DNA from: DAISVY01 sp036826635
Lineage (GTDB): Bacteria; Zixibacteria; MSB-5A5; GN15; FEB-12
NCBI GenBank assembly: GCA_036826635.1
Contig: DAISVY010000014.1
Coordinates: 1 to 33,034 of the forward strand
Direction of reading: 5' to 3'
DNA length: 33,034 bases
Positions within the stretch are counted from its first letter, which is position 1, and each line of letters begins with the position of its first letter. Below are positions 13,812 through 22,597 of this stretch, in pieces. The notes beneath the pieces are model-generated. The model saw nothing but the letters and a program-made list of their open reading frames with translations. It ran no database searches and had not been told where the DNA came from. Both the position numbers and the translations under genes were made by a program.

Positions 13812-14840
13812 ATGTCCAGAGACAGGATACTTTCCGGCCAGCAGGTCACCCCCGATGAGGATTTGACACAGTTTTCGCTGCGTCCGGCTACATTGGCTGA
13901 CTATGTGGGGCAAGATGAGTTACGAGGCAAGCTTGAAGTCTTAGTTCAGGCGGCGCGAGGGCGAGGCGAACCGGTGGAGCATTTGCTTCTGTACGGTCCT
14001 CCGGGACTGGGCAAAACAACACTGGCGCATATTGTCGCTCATGAAATGAAAACCAAGCTCATCTCCACATCGGGTCCGGCCTTGCAGCGAGCCGGGGATC
14101 TCATGGGCATTCTGACCAATCTGGCCGAGGGGGATATTCTGTTCATTGACGAAATTCATCGGTTGTCGTCGGTGATTGAGGAATTCATATACCCGGCCAT
14201 GGAAGATTTCAAGGTCGATTTCGTAGTGGACAAGGGAGCTTTTGCCAAGGTCATAAACGTGCCGCTGAAGCGTTTTACCCTGATTGGAGCAACGACCCGG
14301 GCCGGAATGCTGTCGGCACCGCTGCGGGATCGCTTCGGTTTGTATTATCACATAGACTTTTATCCGCCGGAGGAACTTGAAGAAATTGTCCTGCGCTCAG
14401 CCAGATTACTCGATATCCGAATAGACCGTCAGGCGGCGGCCGTGGTGGCCGCACGGTCCCGGGGGACGCCCAGAATTGCCAATCGTCTCCTTCGTCGGGT
14501 CCGCGACTACGCGGCGGTAAAAGGCGACGGAAATGTCGACACCGAGATTGCCGAACGAGCTCTCGACGCCGAGGGGATAGATTCGGCGGGGTTGGATGCG
14601 ATGGACCGGAAATTACTTGAGACTATAATCAGGTATTATAACGGCGGTCCGGTGGGTATAGAAGCGCTGGGGGCGACATTGAACGAGGAAGTCGATACAC
14701 TGGTGGACATGGTCGAACCCTATCTGCTGAAAATCGGGTTTGTTCAGCGCACCCGGCAGGGAAGGGTTGCCTCGGCGTCGGCCGCCGGTCATCTTAAGCT
14801 GGATATGAACAGAGGTCCCCAGGAAAACCTGTTTTCATAA
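13812..14840 (+). CDS. ruvB: Holliday junction branch migration ATPase RuvB
   Basis: RuvB is the hexameric AAA+ motor of branch migration. Numbering from the ATG at 13812 (342 residues), Walker A GPPGLGKTT is at about 62-70 and Walker B ILFIDEIHRL at about 109-118. Sensor 1 and the arginine finger lie in GATTRAGMLSAPLRDRFG. The C-terminal winged helix contains YNGGPVGIEALGATLNEE and the FVQRTRQGR DNA-binding wing. A TTG six bases earlier (13806) is an alternative start; the ATG has the better distance from AGGA at 13798. It follows ruvA by a few bases and belongs to the same operon. Confidence 0.97.
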   Translation: MSRDRILSGQQVTPDEDLTQFSLRPATLADYVGQDELRGKLEVLVQAARGRGEPVEHLLLYGPPGLGKTTLAHIVAHEMKTKLISTSGPALQRAGDLMGILTNLAEGDILFIDEIHRLSSVIEEFIYPAMEDFKVDFVVDKGAFAKVINVPLKRFTLIGATTRAGMLSAPLRDRFGLYYHIDFYPPEELEEIVLRSARLLDIRIDRQAAAVVAARSRGTPRIANRLLRRVRDYAAVKGDGNVDTEIAERALDAEGIDSAGLDAMDRKLLETIIRYYNGGPVGIEALGATLNEEVDTLVDMVEPYLLKIGFVQRTRQGRVASASAAGHLKLDMNRGPQENLFS

Positions 14841-14855
14841 ACGGGAGGCAAACCG

Positions 14856-15170
14856 GTGGAAGTGAAAAGCATGAAAGCATCAGAAGAGGACCTTCGGTTA
14901 CTTATGGAGTCGATGGAGGATCACATGCTGCATGATCGTCAGGACTCAACCCGGGTGTTGAATGTTCTCATTGAGGAGACAATCAAGTTTCGGGATAAGC
15001 TGAAGGAGGACACCGGAGAGGTTCTTACCGTGGCCGACGCACAGAACGCGCTCAATGCTCTGGATTGCCATTTCAACAACCAGTCGATTCCGGAAAACCT
15101 GACCGCGGAGCAGAAAGCCCTCCTGCAAATTTGGATTGATCGTCTTACCATCTTTGATAATAATCCCTGA
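14856..15170 (+). CDS. Small acidic helical protein of unknown function
   Basis: This 104-residue protein is acidic and predicted almost entirely helical, with no signal or membrane segment. I do not recognise the family. The sequence has a heptad-like first half (DLRLLMESMEDHML, VLNVLIEETIKFRDKLKED) and a second half with DAQNALNALDCHF and a terminal QIWIDRL. The start is a GTG at 14856, seven bases after GGGAGG; an ATG five codons later is an alternative. It lies 15 nt after ruvB and 53 nt before queA in the same direction, so it is very probably translated as part of the ruv-queA series. Confidence 0.75.
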   Translation: MEVKSMKASEEDLRLLMESMEDHMLHDRQDSTRVLNVLIEETIKFRDKLKEDTGEVLTVADAQNALNALDCHFNNQSIPENLTAEQKALLQIWIDRLTIFDNNP

Positions 15171-15223
15171 ACCTCATTACGCTTTACTGCCGCCGATATC
15201 GATTACTCAGGTAAATAAACTCC

Positions 15224-16264
15224 ATGGACGTTTCCCTTTTCGACTATCATCTTCCCCGGGAACTGATCGCTCAATTCCCGTCCCGACAGCGCGATGAATC
15301 CCGCCTTTTGATCCTGGACCGGGCGACCGGGCAAATGACGTTAGGCCGATTCGAACAGGTGCTCGATTACTTTCACGAGGGCGACGCTCTGGTGGTCAAC
15401 GATACCCGCGTGTTCAAGGCCCGTCTGTATGGAAAGAGATTGTCCGGCGGTTCCGTAGAGGTCTTTCTTGTGCGTAAACTCGAAGAAGGTACCCCGGAAA
15501 AGTGGGAAGCCATGGCTCGGCCTTCGCGGCGTTTACGTGAGGGAGAGGTGGTGATTTTCTCGCCTGATTATTCGGCAACACTGGTATCCGATCAGCGGAA
15601 CGGTCGCTGGACGGTAGCTTTCGAATCGGCCGAGGCGCGAGAACAAATCATCGAACGGTTTGGGCATGTACCGTTACCACAATATATCGGGCGTCCCGAT
15701 CAGCCCTCCGACATTCAGCGTTATCAGACTGTTTATGCCCATCCCGATAAGTCGGGGGCGGTGGCCGCACCTACGGCGGGCTTTCATTTTACGTCTGAGT
15801 TGCTTGAGCGGGTAGCTCAAAAAGGGGTGGAGTTTCTTCGCCTGACTCTGCATGTCGGTCCGGGTACGTTCAAACCGATAACGGCGGAGGATATAAACGA
15901 CCACACGGTTGATCCCGAATACGCCGAGATATCACCATCCGTCGCGGCCAAGTTGAACGCGGTCAGGGAGCGAGGCAACGCCGTGTATGTGGTCGGTACG
16001 ACCGGCGTGCGGACTTTGGAAGCGGCCCCGATTCTTGAAGGGCAGATTCAGCCGTTTGCCGGGATGGTCGATTTGTATATTAAGCCCGGCTATCGGTTTC
16101 GCATGGTGGATCATTTGATTACCAATTTCCATTTGCCCAAATCGTCGCTGCTGGTTCTGGTTTCGGCCTATGCGGGGCGGGAGAGAATCATTGAGGCTTA
16201 CCGGAAGGCTATTGCCGAGCGTTTTCGTTTCTATTCCTACGGTGATGCCATGCTGATCCTATAA
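15224..16264 (+). CDS. queA: tRNA preQ1(34) S-adenosylmethionine ribosyltransferase-isomerase QueA
   Basis: QueA transfers and rearranges the ribosyl group of SAM onto preQ1 in tRNA anticodons, making epoxyqueuosine. The 346-residue protein has the family landmarks. These are DYHLPRELIAQFPSRQRDESRLL at the N-terminus, VVNDTRVFKARLYGKR, the substrate region AAPTAGFHFT, HVGPGTFKPI and the C-terminal ITNFHLPKSSLLVLVSA. The length is normal. The ATG at 15224 fits the conserved N-terminus, although the Shine-Dalgarno is weak. queA beside ruvB is a very common arrangement. No tgt gene is visible in this window. Confidence 0.97.
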   Translation: MDVSLFDYHLPRELIAQFPSRQRDESRLLILDRATGQMTLGRFEQVLDYFHEGDALVVNDTRVFKARLYGKRLSGGSVEVFLVRKLEEGTPEKWEAMARPSRRLREGEVVIFSPDYSATLVSDQRNGRWTVAFESAEAREQIIERFGHVPLPQYIGRPDQPSDIQRYQTVYAHPDKSGAVAAPTAGFHFTSELLERVAQKGVEFLRLTLHVGPGTFKPITAEDINDHTVDPEYAEISPSVAAKLNAVRERGNAVYVVGTTGVRTLEAAPILEGQIQPFAGMVDLYIKPGYRFRMVDHLITNFHLPKSSLLVLVSAYAGRERIIEAYRKAIAERFRFYSYGDAMLIL

Positions 16265-16305
16265 AAGGCTTTTGCCGACTGTTGGGGGCGCCTATATTCA
16301 CTCTG

Positions 16306-16998
16306 ATGAAAACCTGTGCGCTTATCGTTGCCGCGGGAAATTCGACGCGGTTTGGCGGCTCGGTGCCAAAGCAGTTTCGTGAAGTATGCGGACGCCCGCT
16401 TCTGGCTTGGACGATCAGCCGGTTCGAAAAGGCTGCGTCGGTCGATCAGATAGTACTGGTGGTGCCGGAGGAATCGCTGCTGTTTACCAGCGAGAAGGTG
16501 GTTGATCGATACGGTTTTGACAAAGTCGTAAAGATTGTCCCCGGGGGAGCGAGCCGTCAGGAATCGGTCCGGCGCGGTCTGGAACGACTATCGATATCGA
16601 CAGGACTGGTCGCGATTCACGATGGCGCCCGACCGCTGACCTCACCGGGTGACATTGACACGGTGATTAATCTGGCGGCGAAAGAGCGAGCAGCCATGTT
16701 GGCGATAAAAACCAGCGACACGGTCAAGCGAGTCGAGGACGGGTATATTCTGGCGACACTTGACCGACAGCGGCTCTATCTGGCCCAGACACCGCAGGTT
16801 TTTCAATACGATCTGATAATTGCGGCTCATCGCGATTGTGCGAAAGATGAGACGATGTTTACGGATGACGCTTCGCTGATCGAGTCGCGAGGATTCAAAG
16901 TTCGGGTGCTGGAACCGACCACGACGAATTTGAAAGTAACCACGCCCGAAGACCTGATTATGGCGGAAGCTCTGCTGCAACGGGAAGGCGATGAATAA
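16306..16998 (+). CDS. ispD: 2-C-methyl-D-erythritol 4-phosphate cytidylyltransferase
   Basis: IspD joins CTP and MEP in the non-mevalonate isoprenoid pathway. The 230-residue protein carries the nucleotide-binding signature LIVAAGNSTRFGG and VPKQF (residues about 6-26), with the catalytic Arg and Lys. IHDGARPLTS and the TDDASLIE segment that coordinates metal also match. The ATG at 16306 is preferred; the frame is open from a TTG at 16282, but those residues precede the conserved strand. The 3' end overlaps ispF by eight bases (GATGAATAA). The ispD-ispF pairing is common, and IspF acts two steps later. Confidence 0.96.
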   Translation: MKTCALIVAAGNSTRFGGSVPKQFREVCGRPLLAWTISRFEKAASVDQIVLVVPEESLLFTSEKVVDRYGFDKVVKIVPGGASRQESVRRGLERLSISTGLVAIHDGARPLTSPGDIDTVINLAAKERAAMLAIKTSDTVKRVEDGYILATLDRQRLYLAQTPQVFQYDLIIAAHRDCAKDETMFTDDASLIESRGFKVRVLEPTTTNLKVTTPEDLIMAEALLQREGDE

Positions 16999-17479
16999 GC
17001 TGAGAGTAGGTCACGGGTTCGATGTTCATCCCTTCGCGGCCTGTCGCAGACTGGTTGTGGGGGGAGTGGTGATACCGTACGAGCGGGGCCTGATGGGGCA
17101 CAGCGACGCCGACGTTCTCCTGCATGCCATTGCCGACGCCTTGTTGGGAGCGGCCGGGTTGCCGGATATCGGACAGCACTTTCCGCCTACGGACGAGCGA
17201 TATCGCGACGCCGATTCCGGCAAACTGCTCGCAGAAGTGTGCCGCATGGTGCATCGGGCGGGCTTCCCCGTAATACACAACATCGACGCCGTAATCATGG
17301 CCGAGCGGCCCCAAATGAATCCCCATATAGCTCAAATGAAAACCAATATAGCCGCTGTTCTGGGCATTGATGAAACCCGCGTGGGGCTTAAAGCCACCAC
17401 CACCGAGAAGCTGGGGTTCGTCGGTCGGGGCGAAGGGATTGCGGCTTCGGCGGTATGTCTGATTTCCGGCGATGAGTGA
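16991..17479 (+). CDS. ispF: 2-C-methyl-D-erythritol 2,4-cyclodiphosphate synthase
   Basis: IspF cyclises CDP-ME 2-phosphate with loss of CMP. The 162-residue protein has the zinc ligands D11 and H13 in HGFDVHPF, the HSDADVLLHAI motif with the third ligand His, and the nucleotide-binding region LKATTTEKLGFVGRGEGI. The length is typical and the fold trimeric. It overlaps ispD at the start and the next gene at its stop (GATGAGTGA), a tightly coupled set. IspE, the intervening kinase, is not in this window. Confidence 0.97.
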   Translation: MNKLRVGHGFDVHPFAACRRLVVGGVVIPYERGLMGHSDADVLLHAIADALLGAAGLPDIGQHFPPTDERYRDADSGKLLAEVCRMVHRAGFPVIHNIDAVIMAERPQMNPHIAQMKTNIAAVLGIDETRVGLKATTTEKLGFVGRGEGIAASAVCLISGDE

Positions 17480-18104
17480 ATCAATAGAGCAAATAAACGC
17501 TTACCTCGACTACTTGTTCGCTTACGGAAGTGTCTGGGTATACCTGGTGATTTTTGCGGCCTGTTTTATCGAAAATCTTTTTCCGCCTTTCCCCGGTGAC
17601 AGCTTTATCGTAGCCGCCGGGGCTTTGGTGGCGGTCGCTCGTTTGCATCCTCTTTTGGCCATGGCAACAGTGATGAGCGGCGGTCTTCTGTCGGTGATGA
17701 TCGTGTATGCTATCGGACGGCGCTATGGACGTGATTTTTTTATCCGCAGGAACTATCGTTATTTTTCGGCGGCCGACATTGCCCGGGTCGAGGGATACTT
17801 CGATCGATGGGGAGCCCTGATTCTCATATTCTCCCGCTTCGTATTCGGGCTGCGCACGGTTCTGTCACTGGTGGCCGGGATAGGGCGGTATTCGGCCGGT
17901 CGTATGTTTGTATATTCGGCCCTGTCATATGTGCTCTTCGCCGGGCTTCTTATGTACCTGGCCCACGTGTTGATAGAAAATCTGGACATGATTGGTCAAT
18001 ACTATCAAACTTACAGCCGAATAGTCTGGCCGGTCATCGTAGTATTATTGGCCGTTTATGTGTGGCACCGTTTTAGATCGAGTAAAGGAGACAAGAGAGT
18101 ATGA
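17472..18104 (+). CDS. DedA family membrane protein
   Basis: This 210-residue integral membrane protein belongs to the DedA/VTT family, some of which flip undecaprenyl phosphate or phospholipids. The family markers are ENLFPPFPGDSFIVAAGAL (residues about 34-52), the YAIGRRYGRDF loop, and the amphipathic re-entrant region FSRFVFGLRTVLSLVAGIGR with its conserved arginines. Hydrophobic segments lie near 20-37, 60-85, 110-135, 150-170 and 180-200. The start overlaps the ispF stop and the stop overlaps the ddl start (ATGA-type). The neighbourhood of ddl makes a role in undecaprenyl-phosphate recycling attractive, but this is inference. Confidence 0.9.
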   Translation: MSESIEQINAYLDYLFAYGSVWVYLVIFAACFIENLFPPFPGDSFIVAAGALVAVARLHPLLAMATVMSGGLLSVMIVYAIGRRYGRDFFIRRNYRYFSAADIARVEGYFDRWGALILIFSRFVFGLRTVLSLVAGIGRYSAGRMFVYSALSYVLFAGLLMYLAHVLIENLDMIGQYYQTYSRIVWPVIVVLLAVYVWHRFRSSKGDKRV

Positions 18105-19123
18105 ACGTGCTGTTGCTGGCCGGAGGTAATTCCGACGAACGTGCTGTCTCGCTGACCAGCGGTGAGGCGGTGTGGGAGGCTCTTCGTCGTCTGGGGCATC
18201 AGGTCACGGCTCTTGATCCCGCCACGGGGAAGTCGCTGATCAACGCTGACGGTCGCTTCCTTACGGGTGAAGAAGTAGAAGCGATATCGACAAAAGTACC
18301 CGACAGAACAAACCGAGATGTTCTGACCCAGGTCCTGAAGGCGGACTCTTTGAAAGACACCGATGTCGTCTTTATCGCCTTGCACGGCGGTAGCGGGGAA
18401 AACGGGGTGATTCAAAATCTTCTCGACCTGTTCGGGATGAAATATACCGGCTCGGGGATGTCTGCTTCCGCTCTGGCCATGAACAAAGCCATGACCAAGC
18501 GAGTGATGGCTTCGCTCGATATCCCGACCCCGATCTGGAAGCTTTATCCGAGCAAATGTAAGACCCCCGAGGTCATGATCGAACACATTACCGACAATTT
18601 CAAGTTCCCGGTTATTGTCAAACCGAATGATGGCGGTTCAACTATCGGTTTGAGCCGGGTTGATGAAGCGTCCGGTCTGGTTGCGGCTCGACAGAAGGCG
18701 GGGGAGCACTCCGGTCATGTTTTGGTCGAGGAATTCGTGTCGGGGAGGGAGATGACGGTTACGATCTTTGACGGGCGAGCTTTTCCTATTGTGGAGATCA
18801 TCCCGGAATCCGGCCTGTACGATTACGAAGCCAAGTATACCAAGGGCAAGAGCCGATATGTGGCTCCGGCCGAAATCGACGAGCCGATAGCCCGACAAAT
18901 GCAGCAGGCGGCTCAGGCTCTCTATGACTCGGTCGGTGCTTCCGGGTTGGCGCGGATTGATTTCATTCTGACCGATGACGGTCGGTTTTACTGTCTGGAA
19001 TTGAACACCCTGCCGGGGATGACCAGTCTGTCGCTTTCGCCGATGGCGGTAAAGTGTGAAGGAATAGATTTTGACCGATTGGTCGACATGATAATAGACT
19101 CGGCGATAAAAAAGGCGGATTAA
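18101..19123 (+). CDS. ddl: D-alanine--D-alanine ligase
   Basis: Ddl makes the D-Ala-D-Ala dipeptide of peptidoglycan precursors. The 340-residue ATP-grasp protein begins MNVLLLAGGNSDERAVSLTSG, where the Glu is the D-Ala1 site residue. It continues with ALHGGSGENG, the GSGMSASALAMNKAMTKRV loop, the ATP-binding FPVIVKPNDGGSTIGLSRV and VEEFVSGREMTV, and ends with LARIDFILTD and LNTLPGMTSLSLSPM with the metal ligands. AAAGGAG precedes the ATG. It overlaps the DedA gene by four bases and is followed three bases later by a HAD gene. The SLSPM form suggests Ddl rather than the lactate-using Van type, but substrate choice cannot be read reliably. Confidence 0.96.
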   Translation: MNVLLLAGGNSDERAVSLTSGEAVWEALRRLGHQVTALDPATGKSLINADGRFLTGEEVEAISTKVPDRTNRDVLTQVLKADSLKDTDVVFIALHGGSGENGVIQNLLDLFGMKYTGSGMSASALAMNKAMTKRVMASLDIPTPIWKLYPSKCKTPEVMIEHITDNFKFPVIVKPNDGGSTIGLSRVDEASGLVAARQKAGEHSGHVLVEEFVSGREMTVTIFDGRAFPIVEIIPESGLYDYEAKYTKGKSRYVAPAEIDEPIARQMQQAAQALYDSVGASGLARIDFILTDDGRFYCLELNTLPGMTSLSLSPMAVKCEGIDFDRLVDMIIDSAIKKAD

Positions 19124-19126
19124 AAA

Positions 19127-19864
19127 GTGGAGAAGCTGAAACCACGGGCGGTCATCTTTGACCTCGGTTCGACTCTGATAGAATACGAGGCCATGAATTG
19201 GGACGAACTCGGTCGTGAATGTGCCGAATCGGGAAGGGAATTTCTTCTCAGGAAAGGGTACGATATCCCGGCCGGGGAAGCTTTCCATGAGGCTTTCGCC
19301 GACATTCGTGAGGGTTATCGTCGGACCGCCGCCGAATCCCTGATAGAATGGGACGTGCTCACCGTTGCGGAGAAATTGTTCGCACGCCTGGGTCTGAACA
19401 GTGATGACGGCCTGGTCGACAGTTTTTTCGATGCTTACTACAAACCGGTCGAAAGTCGGCTGTACGTTTACGACGACACCGTATCCACACTGCGGGAGAT
19501 CAAAGATACCGGGGTGATAACGGGTTTGATTTCCAATACGGTTTTCCCGGAACGGGCCCACCTCGGGGAGCTGAAACGTTTCGGTATCGAACCATTGCTG
19601 GATTTCACGGTTTTCAGTTCTTCTTTCGGGCTCCGCAAGCCGCACCCCGATATATTTTATCATGCCGTCAATCTGGCCGGATGTGCTCCGTCGGAGGCCG
19701 TGTACGTCGGTGATCGGTATGTCGAGGACGTGCAGGGCCCCGAGGCAATCGGGATGCATGCTGTTTTGAAGATGATACCGGGCCGGGAATACCCGCCGGA
19801 GATACCGGAGACTGTCCGCCGGATCGAATCTCTGGGCAACCTTAGAGAACATCTTGATTTGTAG
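19127..19864 (+). CDS. HAD family hydrolase
   Basis: This is a haloacid dehalogenase-superfamily phosphatase of 245 residues. Motif I is VIFDLGSTL: the nucleophile D12 is present but the usual second Asp is Gly14, as in the FDLGxT subset of the superfamily. Motif II is GLISNT, motif III has Lys in GLRKPHPD, and motif IV is YVGDRYVEDVQG. Residues 18-100 form a helical C1 cap. The start is a GTG at 19127, three bases after the ddl stop. Substrate is unknown. It ends the run that begins at ruvC; a new promoter follows. Confidence 0.92.
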   Translation: MEKLKPRAVIFDLGSTLIEYEAMNWDELGRECAESGREFLLRKGYDIPAGEAFHEAFADIREGYRRTAAESLIEWDVLTVAEKLFARLGLNSDDGLVDSFFDAYYKPVESRLYVYDDTVSTLREIKDTGVITGLISNTVFPERAHLGELKRFGIEPLLDFTVFSSSFGLRKPHPDIFYHAVNLAGCAPSEAVYVGDRYVEDVQGPEAIGMHAVLKMIPGREYPPEIPETVRRIESLGNLREHLDL

Positions 19865-19876
19865 TCGACCGGGGAG

Positions 19877-19905
19877 TTGCGTTTCGGCGTCAGGTGAAGT
19901 ATATT
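19877..19905 (+). promoter_or_regulatory. Predicted sigma70-type promoter of the M42-cysS unit
   Basis: TTGCGT (19877-19882) and TATATT (19900-19905) are exactly 17 nt apart. Transcription would begin near 19912, giving a leader of about 50 nt before the ATG at 19961. Confidence 0.5.
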
Positions 19906-19960
19906 TCCGCCTTGATTTGAAAAGAAAGACGATATGTGTCAATAGCTTAGAGGTTTTATT

Positions 19961-21037
19961 ATGGATAGCACAGAACTGCTGCTGAAAGAACTTACCGAAG
20001 CCAACGGTGTTTCGGGGTATGAAGAAGAGATACGGGGCATACTGTCGAACAAACTGCATGAGGTAGCCGACAAAGTCCAGTTCGATAAACTTGGCTCGAT
20101 CATGGGCGAATTAAAAGGTACTGCGGCTTCGCCTCGAGTGATGGTGATCGGTCACATGGACGAAGTTGGCTTCATGGTAAAAGAGATCACCAAAGAGGGG
20201 TATATCAAGTTCCTGCCGCTGGGTGGCTGGTGGGGGCATGTGGCTCTCGGTCAGCGGCTGCGGATTATGACGTCCAAAGGGCCGGTCCTCGGTGTGGTCG
20301 GATCGAAACCGCCCCATCTTCTGTCGCCCGACGACCGCAAGAAAGTCCTTGAAATAAAGGACATGTTTATCGACGTCGGTTGTCAGGAAAAGTTCGATGT
20401 CAAGAAACGCCTGGGGATAAAACTGGGTGATCCTATTATACCCGAAAGCCAGTTCACCATCATGGGCAACAAGAAGATGTATTTGTCCAAGGCTTTTGAT
20501 AATCGGGTAGCCTGTGCCATCATGCTTGACGTTCTCAAAAAACTCAAGCGGATCAAACATCCGAATACTGTCCTGGGTTGTGCTTCGGTCCAGGAGGAAG
20601 TCGGCCTTCGCGGGGCCCAGACTATCTCATACCTGGCCGATCCGGACGTATGCATTGTCTGCGATACCGGCATCGGGCAGGATATTCCGCCGGACGGATT
20701 CAGCAAAGACGAGAAACTTGGCAGCGGACCGGCAATTTTGCTTTATGATGCCATGCTGATCCCCAACTCCCGTCTGCGCGATTTGGTCCTGCGTACCGCC
20801 GAAACGCAAAAAATACCGTTCCATCTGACGTATATGGAAAGAGGTGCGACCGACGGCGGACGCATCCACATGAGCCGGATAGGGGTGCCGACGATTGTCA
20901 TCGGCCCGGCGGTTCGGTACATTCACAGCCATAACGGGATCATGAATCGGACCGATTATGATAGTACGGTTAAACTTATCGTTGAGGTGGTTAAACAGCT
21001 TTCCGCCGGGACGGTCAAATCACTAACGGAGGTCTAA
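19961..21037 (+). CDS. M42 family metallo-aminopeptidase
   Basis: M42 enzymes are large tetrahedral cytoplasmic aminopeptidases that trim peptides; some are annotated as cellulase M or FrvX. The 358-residue length is right. The di-metal ligands are visible: H65 and D67 in IGHMDEVGF, D180 in KAFDNRVACAI, the catalytic Glu pair E212/E213 in SVQEEVGLRGA, D235 in VCDTG and H322 or H324 in RYIHSHNG. The PDZ-like dimerisation insertion occupies about 80-165. cysS follows six bases after the stop, so the two are co-transcribed from the promoter at 19877-19905. Side-chain preference cannot be read from sequence. Confidence 0.94.
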   Translation: MDSTELLLKELTEANGVSGYEEEIRGILSNKLHEVADKVQFDKLGSIMGELKGTAASPRVMVIGHMDEVGFMVKEITKEGYIKFLPLGGWWGHVALGQRLRIMTSKGPVLGVVGSKPPHLLSPDDRKKVLEIKDMFIDVGCQEKFDVKKRLGIKLGDPIIPESQFTIMGNKKMYLSKAFDNRVACAIMLDVLKKLKRIKHPNTVLGCASVQEEVGLRGAQTISYLADPDVCIVCDTGIGQDIPPDGFSKDEKLGSGPAILLYDAMLIPNSRLRDLVLRTAETQKIPFHLTYMERGATDGGRIHMSRIGVPTIVIGPAVRYIHSHNGIMNRTDYDSTVKLIVEVVKQLSAGTVKSLTEV

Positions 21038-21043
21038 GAAAGA

Positions 21044-22438
21044 ATGGCCCTCGTATTCAAGAACAGCCTCACGCGCGTCAAAGAGGAGTTCAAGCCGATT
21101 AACGAAGGCCGGGTGGGTATGTATACCTGCGGCCCGACTGTCTATAATTACGCGCATATCGGCAACTACCGTGCATACATATTCGAAGATCTGCTGCGGC
21201 GATATCTCGAATACAAGGGATATCAGGTAACGCAGGTCATGAACCTTACGGACGTTGATGACAAGTCGATCCGCGGTTGTCAGGCGGCGAAAATTCCCCT
21301 GAAGGAATATACGGCCAAATACATCCGGGCTTTCTTCGAGGACATCGACACCCTGGGAATAGAACGGGCCGAGCATTACCCGGCCGCTACGGACCATATC
21401 CCGGAAATGGTGGCCCTGGTAAAGAAGCTGCTCGAGAAGGGGCTGGCGTATGAAGTGGACGGCAACTACTATTACAAAATCTCCGCTTTTCCCCGGTACG
21501 GAGCCCTGGCTAATATAGACATGTGCGGTCTCAAGGCGGGAGCGCGAGTATGTGCCGACGAGTACGAAAAAGAATCGGTGTGCGATTTTGCCCTCTGGAA
21601 AGCCTGGGATCCGTCCGATGGTGATGTCTTCTGGGAGACGGAGCTGGGCAAGGGACGTCCCGGCTGGCATATCGAATGTTCGGCCATGTCGATCCGCTAT
21701 CTGGGGAATCATTTTGATATTCACACCGGCGGGATCGACAACATGTTTCCGCACCATGAAAACGAAATTGCCCAGTCGGAAGGTGCGACAGGCGAGAAGT
21801 TCGTAAACTACTGGATGCACTGCGAGCATCTCATCGTCGACGGCCGGAAAATGTCCAAGTCGCTCGGCAATGATTACACGCTCAGGGAAATACTCGAGAA
21901 GGGTTACCCGGCTCTGGCCGTGCGTTATCTTTTACTCGGGACACATTATCGCCAGCAGCTTAACCTGACTTTTGCCGGACTCGACGCCGCCCGGAATGCC
22001 CTGGAACGGTATAACGATTTCCTGTCCAATCTGGCCGATTACCCCGGCAGTGAAGCCGGCGGTGAGGCCGACGAGTTGATCACCAAACTGACGGACGGTT
22101 TCGAGAAATATCTCGATGATGATCTTAACATCTCCGGTTCTCTGGGTGTCGTGTTTGATTTCGTAAGAGACATGAACAAACTGATGGCTGAGGACAGGCT
22201 TACGCCTGAAGAGCGGGACCGGGCTCTCGAAATCATGGCCAGAATCGATACGGTGCTGGGGTTCCGTCAGAAACAAGGTGTGCTCGACAGCGAGATCGAA
22301 ACGCTGATACAAAAACGTACCGAAGCACGCCGGAATAAGGACTATGCCCTGGCCGACAAAATCCGTGACGACCTGCTCGCAGAAGGGATAATCCTTGAAG
22401 ATACCCCTCAGGGGGTAAAGTGGAAGCGAAAGGTTTAG
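21044..22438 (+). CDS. cysS: Cysteine--tRNA ligase
   Basis: CysS is the class I synthetase that charges tRNA-Cys. The 464-residue protein has the zinc ligand Cys in MYTCGPTVYN (C29) and the HIGN form of the HIGH signature at 38-41. Further zinc ligands lie in GWHIECSAM and FPHHENEIAQSE, and the KMSKS loop is at about 269-273. The C-terminal RTEARRNKDYALADKIRDDL helical domain and EGIILEDTPQGVKWKR match the family end. Editing is not needed because the zinc selects cysteine. It is followed by a short terminator-like hairpin and tRNA-Thr. Confidence 0.97.
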   Translation: MALVFKNSLTRVKEEFKPINEGRVGMYTCGPTVYNYAHIGNYRAYIFEDLLRRYLEYKGYQVTQVMNLTDVDDKSIRGCQAAKIPLKEYTAKYIRAFFEDIDTLGIERAEHYPAATDHIPEMVALVKKLLEKGLAYEVDGNYYYKISAFPRYGALANIDMCGLKAGARVCADEYEKESVCDFALWKAWDPSDGDVFWETELGKGRPGWHIECSAMSIRYLGNHFDIHTGGIDNMFPHHENEIAQSEGATGEKFVNYWMHCEHLIVDGRKMSKSLGNDYTLREILEKGYPALAVRYLLLGTHYRQQLNLTFAGLDAARNALERYNDFLSNLADYPGSEAGGEADELITKLTDGFEKYLDDDLNISGSLGVVFDFVRDMNKLMAEDRLTPEERDRALEIMARIDTVLGFRQKQGVLDSEIETLIQKRTEARRNKDYALADKIRDDLLAEGIILEDTPQGVKWKRKV

Positions 22439-22447
22439 CGGCGAAAG

Positions 22448-22473
22448 AAGCTTGACCGGGAGTCACGCTTTTA
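22448..22473 (+). terminator. Possible terminator after cysS
   Basis: AAGC-T-TGAC (22448-22456) pairs with GTCA-C-GCTT (22462-22470) with a single mismatch around a CGGGA loop, followed by a short TTTTA tract. The T run is brief, so the terminator may be weak. Confidence 0.4.
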
Positions 22474-22500
22474 TCATCTTCATAGACCAGAATTGATCAG

Positions 22501-22573
22501 GCCGGCGTAACTCAGTTGGTAGAGTAGCTGATTTGTAATCAGCCTGTCGGGGGTTCGAGTCCCTTCGCCGGCT
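22501..22573 (+). tRNA. tRNA-Thr (anticodon UGU)
   Basis: The acceptor stem GCCGGCG (22501-22507) pairs with CGCCGGC (22566-22572), with discriminator T at 22573. The anticodon arm GCTGA-TTTGTAA-TCAGC gives anticodon TGT. The D-loop has AGTTGGTAGA and the T-arm GGTTCGAGTCC. The 3' CCA is not encoded. Confidence 0.96.
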
Positions 22574-22597
22574 TATTTCTTTGCTTGAGACAGCGGC

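Noticed and set aside
18638..20059. 473-codon open frame on the minus strand
   Set aside because: It lies antisense to ddl, the HAD gene and the start of the M42 gene, all of which have clear family motifs. Its composition is that of a codon-bias shadow, and no motif or ribosome-binding site supports it.
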